Positions 42,906 to 51,975 of a DNA stretch of 64,000 nt are shown here, piece by piece. How positions within the stretch are numbered: the stretch's first letter is position 1; every line of letters starts with the position of its first letter. The notes beneath the pieces are model-generated. The model searched no databases, had not been told where the DNA came from, and was given only the letters and a program-made list of their open reading frames with translations. Source of the stretch: Achromobacter spanius (GTDB lineage Bacteria > Pseudomonadota > Gammaproteobacteria > Burkholderiales > Burkholderiaceae_B); assembly GCF_003994415.1 (NCBI RefSeq), contig NZ_CP034689.1, forward strand, positions 2,728,001 to 2,792,000. The letters are read 5' to 3'. The position numbers and the translations under genes are program-made.

Positions 42906-44155
42906 CAGTCGTTTCCATCCTGGGTAATGCCGCGGGCGACCAGCGCGTCGATCCGGGCGTCGTCGTAGCCGGCTTGCGCCAGCACCTCGCGGCTGTGCTC
43001 CCCCAGCCGGGGGGCGGGCCGGCGCAGGGACGTGGGCGTGCCTTGGTAATGGCCCAGCGGCGCGGGGGTGCGCAGGGGGCCTTCGCTGGGGTGATCCACA
43101 TGGCGGATGAAGTCGGTGGCCACCAGGTGTTCGTCCACCAGCAGGTCGTCCACCGTGTAGAGCTGCGACGCGGGGATATCCGCGCGGGCCAGGGCGTCCA
43201 GCCACTCCTGCGTGGGGCGGGTGCGGATCACGTCGGCCACATAGGCGTAGACCTCGCCGATGTGCGCCGCCCGCGCGCCGTGCGTGCAAAAGCGAGGATC
43301 TTCGGCCAACTCGGGCTGGCCGATCAGGTCAAAGAAGTTGCGCCAGTGTTTGTCGTTGTAGATCAACAGGCAAAGGTAGCCATCGGCCGTGGCGTAGGGC
43401 CGGCGATGGGGCGCCAGCAGGCGCGCGTAGCCGGTCGGGCCCATGGGCGGCTCGAACGTCGCGCCGCCCAGGTGGTCGCCCAGCACCAGGTGGGCCATGC
43501 CTTCAAACATGGGGATTTCCACCTGCTGGCCACGCCCCGTCGTTTTGGCGTGCAGCACGGCCGACACCAGGGCAATGGCCACATGCAGGCCCACGGCCCG
43601 GTCGGCCAGCGTCAGCGGCGCGTAGCGGGGCACGTCGCCGCTTTGCTGGGCCGACAGGGCGGCAATGCCCGTCTGCCCCTGGATCAGGTCGTCATAGGCG
43701 GGCCGGCCGGCGTACGGGCCGGCTTCGCCAAACCCGTAGGCGCCCAGGTAGACGATGTGCGGGTTGCGCGCCGCCACCGTGTCATAAGACAGCCCCAGCC
43801 TGGCCATGGCCTGCGGCCGGATGTTGTAGAGCAGGGCGTCGCAGCTTTCGGCCAGCTTCAGGCAGGCCTCAAGCCCTTCGGGCGTCTTCAGGTCCAGCAC
43901 GATGGACCGCTTGTTGCGGTTCAGGTGCAGGTACAGGTGGCCCATGCCGGGATTGCGCATGGGCCCCACGGCCCGCATGTTGTCGCCCGCGGGCGATTCC
44001 ACCTTGATCACATCGGCGCCCAGGTCCGCCAGCGTCTGCGTGGCGTAGGGGCCCATCACGACCGAGCTCAGGTCCAGGATGCGCACGCCGGCCAGCGGGC
44101 CGGCTGGCGTGGCGTCAGGGGCGGGGGGAATGTCATTGCTGTTCGATTCCTGCAT
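42905..44155 (-). CDS. CaiB/BaiF-family (class III) CoA-transferase
   Basis: Activates a carboxylic acid by moving CoA from a donor such as succinyl-CoA. The 416-residue protein has class III features: GVRILDLSSVVMGPYATQTL, DLGADVIKVESPAGDNMR, GYGFGEAGPYAGRPAYDDLI-type segments (here YGFGEAGPYAGRPAYDDLIQ), and TLADRAVG, with the Asp placed like the catalytic one. It overlaps the Bug-protein frame by 23 bp and the dehydrogenase by 4 bp. With the dehydrogenase it would form the first steps of a short catabolic route for an imported acid. Confidence 0.93.
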   Translation of the reverse strand: MQESNSNDIPPAPDATPAGPLAGVRILDLSSVVMGPYATQTLADLGADVIKVESPAGDNMRAVGPMRNPGMGHLYLHLNRNKRSIVLDLKTPEGLEACLKLAESCDALLYNIRPQAMARLGLSYDTVAARNPHIVYLGAYGFGEAGPYAGRPAYDDLIQGQTGIAALSAQQSGDVPRYAPLTLADRAVGLHVAIALVSAVLHAKTTGRGQQVEIPMFEGMAHLVLGDHLGGATFEPPMGPTGYARLLAPHRRPYATADGYLCLLIYNDKHWRNFFDLIGQPELAEDPRFCTHGARAAHIGEVYAYVADVIRTRPTQEWLDALARADIPASQLYTVDDLLVDEHLVATDFIRHVDHPSEGPLRTPAPLGHYQGTPTSLRRPAPRLGEHSREVLAQAGYDDARIDALVARGITQDGND

Positions 44156-45106
44156 CTTTGATCAGCTTGCCCCACAGCGTGCGCTGCTCGCTGACGAACT
44201 GCGCGAAGGCTTCCGGGGTGCTGGAAAAGGCGTCAAAGCCCAGGCCCGCCAAGCGCTTCTTGACCTCGGGCTTGGCCACTACCTGGTTGATGGCGGCGTT
44301 CAGCTTCGCCACCACTTCGGGCGGCAGGCCGGCCGGGCCGAAATAGCCGTTCCAGGAATTCAGGTCGAAGTCCTTCACGCCGGCCTCGGCCATGGAGGGC
44401 AGGTCGGGCACGATGACGCTGCGTTCGGCGGTGGACACGGCCAGGGCGCGCAATTGGCCCGACTGCACAAAGGGCAGGCCGGAAGCCAGGTCGGTGAACA
44501 TGAAGTCCACCTGGCCGCCCACCACGTCGGTCAGGCCTTGCGGGGTGCCTTTGTAGGGAATGTGCAGCAGGTCGATACCGGCGCGGTTGGCCAGCGTGGC
44601 GCCGGCGACGATGCCGGTGCTGTTGCCGCTGGCGTAGGTGATGCGGCCCGGGTTTTTCTTGGCGTCGGCCACCAGCTCACCCACGTTCTTCCAGGGGCGC
44701 TTGGGGTTCACGACCAGGATGAAGGGCAGGTTGCCGCCGCGCGCGATGGGGGTGAAGTCCTTGACCGGGTCATAGGGCACGTTCTTCATCAGCCAGGGCG
44801 CGGCCGAATGCGAGGTGTTGGTGGTGACGAAGAGCGTGTAGCCGTCGGGCTTGGCGCGCGCCACGTAGTTGGCCGCGATGGTGGCGTTGGCGCCCGGCTT
44901 GTTCTCGACGACGATCTGTTGGCCCAGGATGGCGGACAGTTCAGATCCGAATATCCGGCCCACCGCATCGGTGCCCGAGCCCGCCGGGAAGGGCACGATC
45001 AGGGTGATGGGCTTGTTGGGGTAGTCGGACGCCGCCTGGGCGATGGGGCGGCCATCAAGGCCGCGCCGCTGATCAGGGCGGCGCTAAGCAAACGGAAAGG
45101 GTGCAT
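44133..45106 (-). pseudogene. Bug/TctC-family solute-binding protein gene, frameshifted in the signal peptide
   Basis: The main frame encodes almost all of a mature tripartite-tricarboxylate-type periplasmic binding protein (DYPNKPITLIVPFPAGSGTD, GQQIVVENKPGANATIAANY, and YKGTPQGLTDVVGGQVDFMF), but it has no start and no signal peptide: going upstream it meets TAG. A normal signal peptide start (MHPFRLLSAALISGAALMAA) is present in another frame from the ATG at 45106. The two join perfectly if one base is added at the GGGG run at 45045-45048, giving the usual length of about 325 residues. Either a real one-base deletion or a sequencing error. As read, export is lost. Confidence 0.85.
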
Positions 45107-45173
45107 GGGGTTGTCTCCAGGTTTATAGGGAATTCAGGCGCGGCTCTGCGTCCGCTGCCTGCGCCGCCGGGGG

Positions 45174-45596
45174 TCAGGCGGCGGGCGGTGGCGCCGGAAA
45201 GTCCCGGATCACGCGATCCGGGGATTCTTCATACGGGGGGGTGTAAATCACCAACAGCCTGGCGGGCTCGTCGCTGGTCACGGTAAAAACGTGGGGCACG
45301 TCGGGCGGGAAGTAACAGCAGTCGCCCGCCACCATGTCGGCTGTTTCGTCGGCCACCTGCGCGCGCGCGGTGCCCGACAGCAGATAGCAAACTTGCTCAA
45401 TGCCCGGGTGCGCATGCGGCAGCGCGCCCTGGCCTTTTTCGATGACGCCCAGCAACACTTCCACGCCGCGCGAGCCCACGGTGTCGGGACCGATCAGACG
45501 GCGGTTCAAGGTGCCAGTGTGATTGGCGGGGTGATAGCCGGGCACCTCGGCTTCGCGGACCAGCCAGCGGGGGGAAGTTGCTTGCGTCATGTTCAT
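45174..45596 (-). CDS. Cupin-domain protein
   Basis: A 140-residue single-domain cupin. Motif 1 reads GALPHAHPGIEQVCYLLSG, with the two His and one Glu that would bind metal, and motif 2 reads GDCCYFPPDVPHVFTV, with the last His. The start is the ATG at 45596; an ATG two codons on is also possible. It is the first gene of the minus-strand catabolic set, 67 bp before the frameshifted Bug gene. It may be a small isomerase, dioxygenase or sensor; nothing in the sequence decides this. Confidence 0.85.
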   Translation of the reverse strand: MNMTQATSPRWLVREAEVPGYHPANHTGTLNRRLIGPDTVGSRGVEVLLGVIEKGQGALPHAHPGIEQVCYLLSGTARAQVADETADMVAGDCCYFPPDVPHVFTVTSDEPARLLVIYTPPYEESPDRVIRDFPAPPPAA

Positions 45597-45605
45597 CCAT
45601 CTAAA

Positions 45606-45640
45606 TTTTCATACATAAATTTATTTTCACGTATGAGAAA
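45606..45640 (-). promoter_or_regulatory. AT-rich dyad upstream of the cupin gene, candidate IclR operator
   Basis: TTTTCATAC (45606-45614) and GTATGAGAAA (45631-45640) form an interrupted inverted repeat sharing TCATAC/GTATGA, and the spacer begins with the perfect palindrome ATAAATTTAT (45615-45624). It lies 10-45 bp before the first gene of the catabolic set in a strikingly AT-rich patch. IclR-type regulators bind such dyads near promoters. Assignment to the IclR protein at 40940 is inference. Confidence 0.5.
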
Positions 45641-45753
45641 AACGTCGGCAAGCGATTTTTCAGCTGGGATACTGTGTCGCGCTCTAGGGGATTAGGGAAA
45701 ACACCGTGCGCGGACTGCTAAAATCTCGCGCTGATCTTCTTTCACGGCCCGCC

Positions 45754-47064
45754 ATGTCTTCCGTTTGTCCGCCTGACGCCTCCGCCACGTTGTCTGATTG
45801 GTTGCAATACCTGGAATCCATCCACGCCACCGCCATCGACATGGGCCTGGACCGCGTGCGCGAAGTGGCCACGCGCATGGGGCTGGAACTCTCGGGCGTG
45901 AAATTCGTTGTGGGTGGCACCAACGGCAAGGGATCCACCTGTGCCATGTTGGAAGCCATGTTGCTGGCGGCCGGCTACAAGGTGGGGCTGTACACGTCGC
46001 CGCACCTGATCGACTTCAATGAACGCGCCCGCGTCAACGGCCAGATTGCCTCGGACGGCGACCTGATCGCCCAGTTCCAGGCCGTCGAGGCGGCACGTGG
46101 CGAGGTCTCGCTGACCTACTTCGAATTCACCACGCTGGCCATCCTGCGCCTGTTTTCGCAAACGCGCCTGGATGCAATCGTGCTGGAAGTGGGCCTGGGC
46201 GGCCGCCTGGATGCCGTCAACATCGTCGACGCCGATTGCGCCATCGTCACCAGCGTTGATCTTGACCACACCGACTGGCTGGGCGATACCCGGGAAAAAA
46301 TCGGCTTCGAGAAAGCCCACATCTACCGCGCCGGCCGGCCCGCCATCTGCAGCGATCCGGTTCCGCCGCAATCGCTGTTGGATCACGTGGAGAAAATCGG
46401 CGCGGATCTCTGGCTGTTCGGACGCGACTACAACTATTCCGGTGACCGCCAGCAATGGGCGTATGGTGGGCGCGAACAGCGCCGCAGCGCGCTGGCCTAT
46501 CCGGCGCTGCGCGGCGCCAACCAATTGCTGAACGCGTCCGCCGCGCTGGCCGCCCTGGAATCCGTGCGCGACCGGCTGCCGGTGCAACAGCAGGCGGTTC
46601 GCCTGGGGCTGCTGCAGGCGTCGTTGCCAGGCCGCTTCCAGATTCTGCCGGGCCAGCCCTCAGTGATTCTTGACGTGGCGCATAACCCGCATGCAGCGGC
46701 CGTGCTGGCGCAGAACCTGGACAACATGGGCTTCCATCCCTACACCCACGCGGTGTTCGGCATGCTGAACGACAAGGACCTGGCTGGTGTCGTGGCCAAG
46801 CTGGGTACCCGCATCGACCACTGGTATTGCGCGGGCCTGCCCGGGCCGCGCGGCATGTCGGGCCAAGCGCTGGCCGACAAGGTCGCCGCGGCCTTGCCGC
46901 CATCACCCGCCGGAGCTGAAAGCCCCAGCATCGCCGCCTTTGAAAATCCCGCCCAGGCCTATGCCGCGGCGCGCGAGCGGGCGGTCGAGAATGATAGAAT
47001 CGTCGTGTTTGGGTCGTTTCTCACCGTGGCCTCGGTTTTGCAGGCACTGGGTCGCAAGGCATAG
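45754..47064 (+). CDS. folC: Folylpolyglutamate synthase / dihydrofolate synthase FolC
   Basis: FolC adds glutamate to dihydropteroate and later to folates. The 436-residue protein from the ATG at 45754 (MSSVCPPDASATLSDWLQYL) has the Mur-ligase type ATP loop FVVGGTNGKGSTCAML, LEVGLGGRLDAVNIVDADCA, and the C-terminal VILDVAHNPHAAAVLAQNL. A GTG at 45706 is in frame, but a TAAAAT box at 45719-45724 looks like a -10 element, which would put the mRNA start after it. The SPOR gene, cvpA and purF follow on the same strand. Confidence 0.95.
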   Translation: MSSVCPPDASATLSDWLQYLESIHATAIDMGLDRVREVATRMGLELSGVKFVVGGTNGKGSTCAMLEAMLLAAGYKVGLYTSPHLIDFNERARVNGQIASDGDLIAQFQAVEAARGEVSLTYFEFTTLAILRLFSQTRLDAIVLEVGLGGRLDAVNIVDADCAIVTSVDLDHTDWLGDTREKIGFEKAHIYRAGRPAICSDPVPPQSLLDHVEKIGADLWLFGRDYNYSGDRQQWAYGGREQRRSALAYPALRGANQLLNASAALAALESVRDRLPVQQQAVRLGLLQASLPGRFQILPGQPSVILDVAHNPHAAAVLAQNLDNMGFHPYTHAVFGMLNDKDLAGVVAKLGTRIDHWYCAGLPGPRGMSGQALADKVAAALPPSPAGAESPSIAAFENPAQAYAAARERAVENDRIVVFGSFLTVASVLQALGRKA

Positions 47065-47117
47065 GCAAAAACGGGCATGGCGGCCCGCCGCCACATTGCC
47101 GCAAGGAATTCTCTTCC

Positions 47118-47960
47118 ATGGGTTTTTTCAATCGCAAAGATCCTGCCGACCAGGCGCAGTCCTCCAAACGGGCGGCAGTGCCTAGCGAGGTTCAGGCTGC
47201 GGAGCTGCGCGGCCGTGCGCGGCGCAGGTTGGCAGGCGCCGTTGCCCTGGTGCTGGCGGCTGTCATCATTCTGCCCATGGTGCTTGATTCGCAGCCCGTG
47301 CCGGTTGCCGACAACATTCCCATCCGCGTGCCGGAACGCAACACGCCGTTCCAACCCCAGGTGAGCGAGCCGCAAGCGGCGCCCCAGTTGGGAGGCGCGA
47401 CGGTTGCAGGTAACGGCGCCACTCCCGCGGATTCCTCCGTGCCGACGCCGCCCCCCGTTACATCAACGCCGTCAACCCCGCCCACGACTTCCGCACCGCC
47501 CGAGTCGGCAGCCCCGCACACGACCACGGTGCAGGTGACGCCGCCGCTCGTGGCGCCCAAGCCTGAAGCCAAACCCAAGCCCGAAGCCAAGCCCGAGGCG
47601 AAGCCCGAATCCAAGCCGGCTCCCAAGCCCGACACGCGCTCCGACGACGGCGCGCGTGCGCTGGCGCTGTTGGAAGGGCGTGCCGCGCCGGCCGCCGCCG
47701 CGCCGGCGCCCAAGCCTGCCGCCAAGGGCAATTTTGTGTTGCAGATCGCGGCATACACCACGTCGGAAGACGCCCAGTCGCGCCGCGCCAAGCTGCACCA
47801 GGCAGGCGTGACCAACGCATTTGTGGAACAAGCCACCATCAGTGGCAAACAGCAGTACCGTCTGCGTGTGGGGCCGTTCCCCTCGCGCGAGGCGGCGCAG
47901 GCGGCCCAGGCGCGGTTGCGCACCTTGGGCTATGACAATGGTTTTATTGCCGCCCAATAG
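47118..47960 (+). CDS. SPOR-domain membrane protein (DedD-like)
   Basis: A 280-residue protein with a short cytoplasmic lead, one transmembrane helix (about 35-56, LAGAVALVLAAVIILPMVLD), a long Pro/Thr/Lys-rich periplasmic linker with KPEAKPE-type repeats, and a C-terminal SPOR domain (FVLQIAAYTTSEDAQSRRAK, then YRLRVGPFPSREAAQAAQAR). SPOR domains bind denuded peptidoglycan at the division site. The folC-dedD-cvpA-purF order matches that in many proteobacteria and supports a DedD-like role in cell division. Confidence 0.9.
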   Translation: MGFFNRKDPADQAQSSKRAAVPSEVQAAELRGRARRRLAGAVALVLAAVIILPMVLDSQPVPVADNIPIRVPERNTPFQPQVSEPQAAPQLGGATVAGNGATPADSSVPTPPPVTSTPSTPPTTSAPPESAAPHTTTVQVTPPLVAPKPEAKPKPEAKPEAKPESKPAPKPDTRSDDGARALALLEGRAAPAAAAPAPKPAAKGNFVLQIAAYTTSEDAQSRRAKLHQAGVTNAFVEQATISGKQQYRLRVGPFPSREAAQAAQARLRTLGYDNGFIAAQ

Positions 47961-48448
47961 TGACCGGCTTCGACTTCGTCGTGCTGGCCATCCTGGTGGT
48001 CTCGGGTGTGCTGGGCCTGGTGCGCGGCCTGCTCAAAGAGGTGCTGTCGCTGGTCGCCTATCTGCTGGCCTTCGTGGCCGCGATATGGTGGGGCCCCACG
48101 GTGTATACGTGGCTTGAGCCCTATATTGAAACGACGCTGCTGCGCATGGGAGTCTCATACGCCGTGGTGTTCATCCTAGTGCTGCTCGGTGTGGGTTTGG
48201 TCAACATGACGCTAGCCGCCTTGATCCGCAGTACCGGACTCAGCCCCGCCGATCACGGCTTGGGCGGTATGTTCGGGCTGGCCCGTGGTCTCGTGATCGT
48301 GCTGGCCTTGGTGGCCGCTGCCGGCTATACGCCGCTACCCCAAGAGCCGTGGTGGAAGGACGCCATGTTTTCGCATTCGGCCATCGAGGCCATCAAACAT
48401 ATCAAAACGTGGCTGCCGCCGTCTTTGGCGACTTGGCTGCCGTATTGA
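47960..48448 (+). CDS. cvpA: CvpA family membrane protein
   Basis: A 162-residue protein with four hydrophobic segments (first MTGFDFVVLAILVVSGVLGL) and the family motif GLVRGLLKEVLSLVAYLLAF. The GTG start overlaps the stop of the SPOR gene (TAGTG), so translation is coupled. In E. coli cvpA precedes purF and is needed for colicin V production; its primary role is uncertain, though links to envelope stress are reported. The neighbouring purF begins 30 bp downstream. Confidence 0.92.
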   Translation: MTGFDFVVLAILVVSGVLGLVRGLLKEVLSLVAYLLAFVAAIWWGPTVYTWLEPYIETTLLRMGVSYAVVFILVLLGVGLVNMTLAALIRSTGLSPADHGLGGMFGLARGLVIVLALVAAAGYTPLPQEPWWKDAMFSHSAIEAIKHIKTWLPPSLATWLPY

Positions 48449-48478
48449 TTAGCTTCAAATCAACCAGGAAATCTCACC

Positions 48479-49999
48479 ATGTGTGGAATCGTAGGGGTCA
48501 TCGGGCGCGGGCCGGTCAACCAGCTGCTCTATGACAGCTTGCTGCTGTTGCAGCATCGCGGGCAGGACGCCGCGGGCATCGCGACGTCGCAAGGCAACCA
48601 ATTCAATATGTACAAGGCTCACGGCCTGGTGCGCGACGTCTTCCGTACGCGCAACATGCGTTCGTTGCCGGGTACGTCCGGCGTCGGCCAGGTCCGCTAT
48701 CCCACCGCGGGCTCCAGCGCCAGCGAGGAAGAGGCCCAGCCGTTCTACGTCAACGCGCCGTTCGGCATCATGTTTGCCCACAACGGCAACCTGACCAACT
48801 GGCGTGAACTGCGTGAATCGCTCTACCGCGTCGACCGCCGCCACATCAACACGAATTCCGATTCCGAAGTGCTGCTGAACGTGCTGGCGCACGAGCTGCA
48901 ATCGTCGGCCAACGGCGTGTCGCTGGACGACGACGCGATCTTCCGCGCCGTGTCGGCGCTGCACAAGCGCGTGCGCGGCGCCTATGCCGTGGTGGCGCAG
49001 ATTTCCGGTTACGGCCTGCTGGCGTTCCGCGATCCGAACGGTATCCGCCCCTTGTGTATCGGCCGCATGGAAACCGACGAAGGCGTTGAGTGGATGGTGG
49101 CCTCGGAATCGGTGGCGTTGGAAGGCAGCGGTTTTGTCTTCGTGCGCGACGTCGAACCCGGCGAAGCCGTGTTCGTCGACCTGGACGGCCGTTTCGTCAG
49201 CCGTCAGTGCGCGGAAAACCCGCAACTGGTGCCGTGTATTTTCGAATACGTGTACTTCGCGCGTCCGGATTCGCTGATCGACGGCGTGTCGGTCTACGAC
49301 GCCCGCCTGCGCATGGGTGAATACCTGGCCGACAAGGTCGCGCGCAACATGCGCCTGGGTGACATCGACGTCGTCATGCCGATTCCGGATTCCTCGCGTC
49401 CGGCCGCGATGCAGTTGGCCGCCCGCCTGAACCTCGACTACCGCGAAGGGCTCATCAAGAACCGCTACGTGGGCCGCACCTTCATCATGCCGGGCCAGGC
49501 CGTGCGCCGTAAGTCCGTGCGCCAGAAGCTCAATGCCATCGGCATGGAGTTCAAGGGCAAGAACGTGCTGCTGGTTGATGACTCCATCGTGCGTGGCACC
49601 ACCAGCCGCGAAATCGTCGACATGGCGCGCGCGGCCGGCGCCAACAAGGTGTACTTTGCCTCCGCCGCGCCTCCGGTCCGTTTCCCGAACGTGTATGGCA
49701 TCGACATGCCCACGCAATCGGAACTGATCGCCACGGGCCGCAGCGACGAGGAAATCGCCCGCGCCATTGGCGCCGATTCGCTGATCTACCAGGATCTGTC
49801 CGACATGCAGCAATCGGTGCGTGACCTGAACCCCAAGATGACCCGCTTCGAAGCCTCGTGCTTTGATGGCGAATACATCACGGGCGACATCACCGCCGAA
49901 TACCTGGCGCGCCTGGGCCAGTCGCGCGCCGAACCCGGCCAGGACGAAGGCGCAAGCGGCCTGCAATTCAACATGGGCTACGCCGCCAACGACGCCTGA
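48479..49999 (+). CDS. purF: Amidophosphoribosyltransferase PurF
   Basis: PurF makes phosphoribosylamine from PRPP and glutamine, the first step of purine synthesis. The 506-residue enzyme starts MCGIVGVIG, so Met removal exposes the catalytic Cys1, and there is no propeptide. The glutaminase half (to about 230) has GQVRYPTAGSSASEEEAQPF. The phosphoribosyltransferase half has the PRPP loop VLLVDDSIVRGTTSREIVDM (about 362-381). A strong terminator follows the stop. Confidence 0.98.
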   Translation: MCGIVGVIGRGPVNQLLYDSLLLLQHRGQDAAGIATSQGNQFNMYKAHGLVRDVFRTRNMRSLPGTSGVGQVRYPTAGSSASEEEAQPFYVNAPFGIMFAHNGNLTNWRELRESLYRVDRRHINTNSDSEVLLNVLAHELQSSANGVSLDDDAIFRAVSALHKRVRGAYAVVAQISGYGLLAFRDPNGIRPLCIGRMETDEGVEWMVASESVALEGSGFVFVRDVEPGEAVFVDLDGRFVSRQCAENPQLVPCIFEYVYFARPDSLIDGVSVYDARLRMGEYLADKVARNMRLGDIDVVMPIPDSSRPAAMQLAARLNLDYREGLIKNRYVGRTFIMPGQAVRRKSVRQKLNAIGMEFKGKNVLLVDDSIVRGTTSREIVDMARAAGANKVYFASAAPPVRFPNVYGIDMPTQSELIATGRSDEEIARAIGADSLIYQDLSDMQQSVRDLNPKMTRFEASCFDGEYITGDITAEYLARLGQSRAEPGQDEGASGLQFNMGYAANDA

Positions 50000-50021
50000 C
50001 CCTTCAGGGCAAGGCTTCAAG

Positions 50022-50057
50022 AAAAATGCCGTTCACGCGAGTGAACGGCATTTTTTT
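50022..50057. terminator. Strong bidirectional terminator between purF and dld
   Basis: A 15-bp perfect stem (50022-50036 with 50041-50055) around a GCGA loop, with A5 on the left and T7 on the right. It stops the folC-purF transcript on the + strand and the dld transcript on the - strand. It lies 22 bp after the purF stop and 26 bp after the dld stop. Confidence 0.95.
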
Positions 50058-50083
50058 CTGCACGCCCGCCTTGCTGATGGGGG

Positions 50084-51874
50084 CTATCTTGTCCCCGGGG
50101 CGTCGGCGGCATCGGCATCGGCATCGGTGTTGACGCCGTAGGCGGCCGGCATGCCTTGTTGCCCGCAGCACGCGCCCCAGTTCAGCAGCTTCGAGGTGTG
50201 CCCGATGCCCGGGTTGAACGTGTTGGTGGGGTCCAGGTCCCGATAGAACGCGGTCAATGCCGGCTTGGCCACATACAAGTGGCCCACGTTGTGCTCGGCG
50301 GGATACTCCGCCTGCCGCGCGTCCAGCAATGCCCACATGCGATGCTCCATCGCGATCGGGTCGACCCCTTTGCGCACGATGTAGTCCTGGTGGAACACAT
50401 GGCAGAAGAAATGGCCGTAATAGAGCTTGTGGACGATATCGCGTTTCATGTCGGCGGGCAGCGTCTCGACCCAGTCGCGGTCGTTGCGGCGCAGCGCGAT
50501 GTCCAGCGGCACAATGTCCTCGACCGATGCGCGATGGGTGTCGCGATAGCGTATGGCTGCGCCCGCGATGGCAAAGCGATGCAGGAAGGCTTTGCGTCCT
50601 TCTTCGGCATCGCATTCAAAGAACGCCGCATCCGCGCGCTCCGCGAAATGCTTCGTCAAGAAGGCGCGCGCGGCGTCGGCCGTATCGTTGGACACCCGCA
50701 GCAGCAGGTGGTGTTCGTAGCGGTCGCGGTAATCGCGCATGCGGCGGGGCAGGTGATTCGGCAGCAACGTCACAACGGCCTGTATCGCGCGGTCGACCAA
50801 GCCGGGCAGGCCCAGCCGTTCAGCAATGCCGTCCATCCGGCTCTTGATGGCGAACGCCTTCGGCACGCGCGCCGTACCCAGTTTGTCGATCAGCAAAAAC
50901 ACGTCCTTGCCATAGCGCGCGCCGATGTCGAACGCATCGCGATGGATGTATTCGCCCGCGATCGGCAGCCGCGGCAGCTTGGCCAGCAGTTCGCGGCGTA
51001 CGGCGGTCAGGTCGTCGGGCAGGTTGCTGCCGATATAAAACACTGTGCTGGGTTCGCGCTCGAATGTGTCCAGCCGCACCGCGAACAGGCAGACGCGGCC
51101 GGCCGAACCCGATGCTTCGTACAGGCGCGAGGGGTCGGCGTTGAAGCGGGCGGGCGTGGGCTCGTCGATCTGGCGCACATGCTGCGCGTAGTGCGGATCC
51201 GACGCCGCGCCCACGTCATCGCGGATGTCGTCCGGGCCATATTGCCCAGCCTGCAAACGGGTCAGGATCTCTTCGGGCGTAGCGCCCAGTTCAATGCCCA
51301 AGTGGTTCACCAGGCTGAGCGAACCGTCGTCGCCCACGCGCGCGTACAAGGCCAGTTCGGTGTAGGCGGGGCCGCGCCGCATCAGCGCGCCGCCCGAGTT
51401 ATTGCACACCCCGCCCAACACGGACGCCCCGATGCAAGACGAGCCGATCACCGAATGCGGCTCGCGCCCCAGCGGCGCCAGGGCCTGTTCCAGCCGGTCC
51501 AGCGTGGCGCCGGGAAGGCAAACCACTTGCTTGCCATCGCGGATCACCTGGATACCCGGAATGCGCAGCGTGCTGATCAGCACGATCTCGCGGTCATATT
51601 GATCGCCGTCGGGCGTGGAGCCTCCGGTCAGGCCCGTATTGGCCGCCTGCATGATGACGATGCGGCCGGATTGCACTACGGCCTGCAGCACGCGCCACTG
51701 TTCCAGCAAGGTGCCGGGCCGCACCACGGCAAGGACGCGGCCTTCACCAGTGCGATGGCCCCTGCAAAAGCGGCGCGTGGCCGAATCGCTGGTCAGTACC
51801 TGGGCGGGGCCGACCACGGCGCGCAGTTGCGCCAGCAGGGCGGCGCCCTCGGTCATGTTGGACGAAAGCGTCAT
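50084..51874 (-). CDS. dld: Quinone-dependent D-lactate dehydrogenase Dld
   Basis: A peripheral membrane FAD enzyme that oxidises D-lactate to pyruvate and feeds electrons to quinone. From the ATG at 51874 (MTLSSNMTEGAALLAQLRAV) it has 596 residues, close to E. coli Dld; an extended frame to 52081 would overlap the peptidase gene. The FAD-binding part has VIMQAANTGLTGGSTPDGDQ and GSSCIGASVLGGVCNNSGGA. The C-terminal membrane-binding half contains LRVSNDTADAARAFLTKHF. No clear Shine-Dalgarno is seen before the start (a C-rich run), so the N-terminus is slightly uncertain. Confidence 0.92.
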   Translation of the reverse strand: MTLSSNMTEGAALLAQLRAVVGPAQVLTSDSATRRFCRGHRTGEGRVLAVVRPGTLLEQWRVLQAVVQSGRIVIMQAANTGLTGGSTPDGDQYDREIVLISTLRIPGIQVIRDGKQVVCLPGATLDRLEQALAPLGREPHSVIGSSCIGASVLGGVCNNSGGALMRRGPAYTELALYARVGDDGSLSLVNHLGIELGATPEEILTRLQAGQYGPDDIRDDVGAASDPHYAQHVRQIDEPTPARFNADPSRLYEASGSAGRVCLFAVRLDTFEREPSTVFYIGSNLPDDLTAVRRELLAKLPRLPIAGEYIHRDAFDIGARYGKDVFLLIDKLGTARVPKAFAIKSRMDGIAERLGLPGLVDRAIQAVVTLLPNHLPRRMRDYRDRYEHHLLLRVSNDTADAARAFLTKHFAERADAAFFECDAEEGRKAFLHRFAIAGAAIRYRDTHRASVEDIVPLDIALRRNDRDWVETLPADMKRDIVHKLYYGHFFCHVFHQDYIVRKGVDPIAMEHRMWALLDARQAEYPAEHNVGHLYVAKPALTAFYRDLDPTNTFNPGIGHTSKLLNWGACCGQQGMPAAYGVNTDADADAADAPGTR

Positions 51875-51975
51875 GGTAGGGGGGGGCAGGGCCGGATTCG
51901 GCGAAGGTTCCAGGGCGGGCGAGGCGTCGCGCGCGGGGCCATGATACCGAAGATTCAAGCGGGGACGGCGGCCCG

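Noticed and set aside
44133..44996. Treating the Bug protein as a complete gene from a GTG at 44996
   Set aside because: That start falls inside the conserved LIVPFPAG segment and leaves no signal peptide, whereas a full signal peptide exists upstream in another frame. A frameshift explains the data better.
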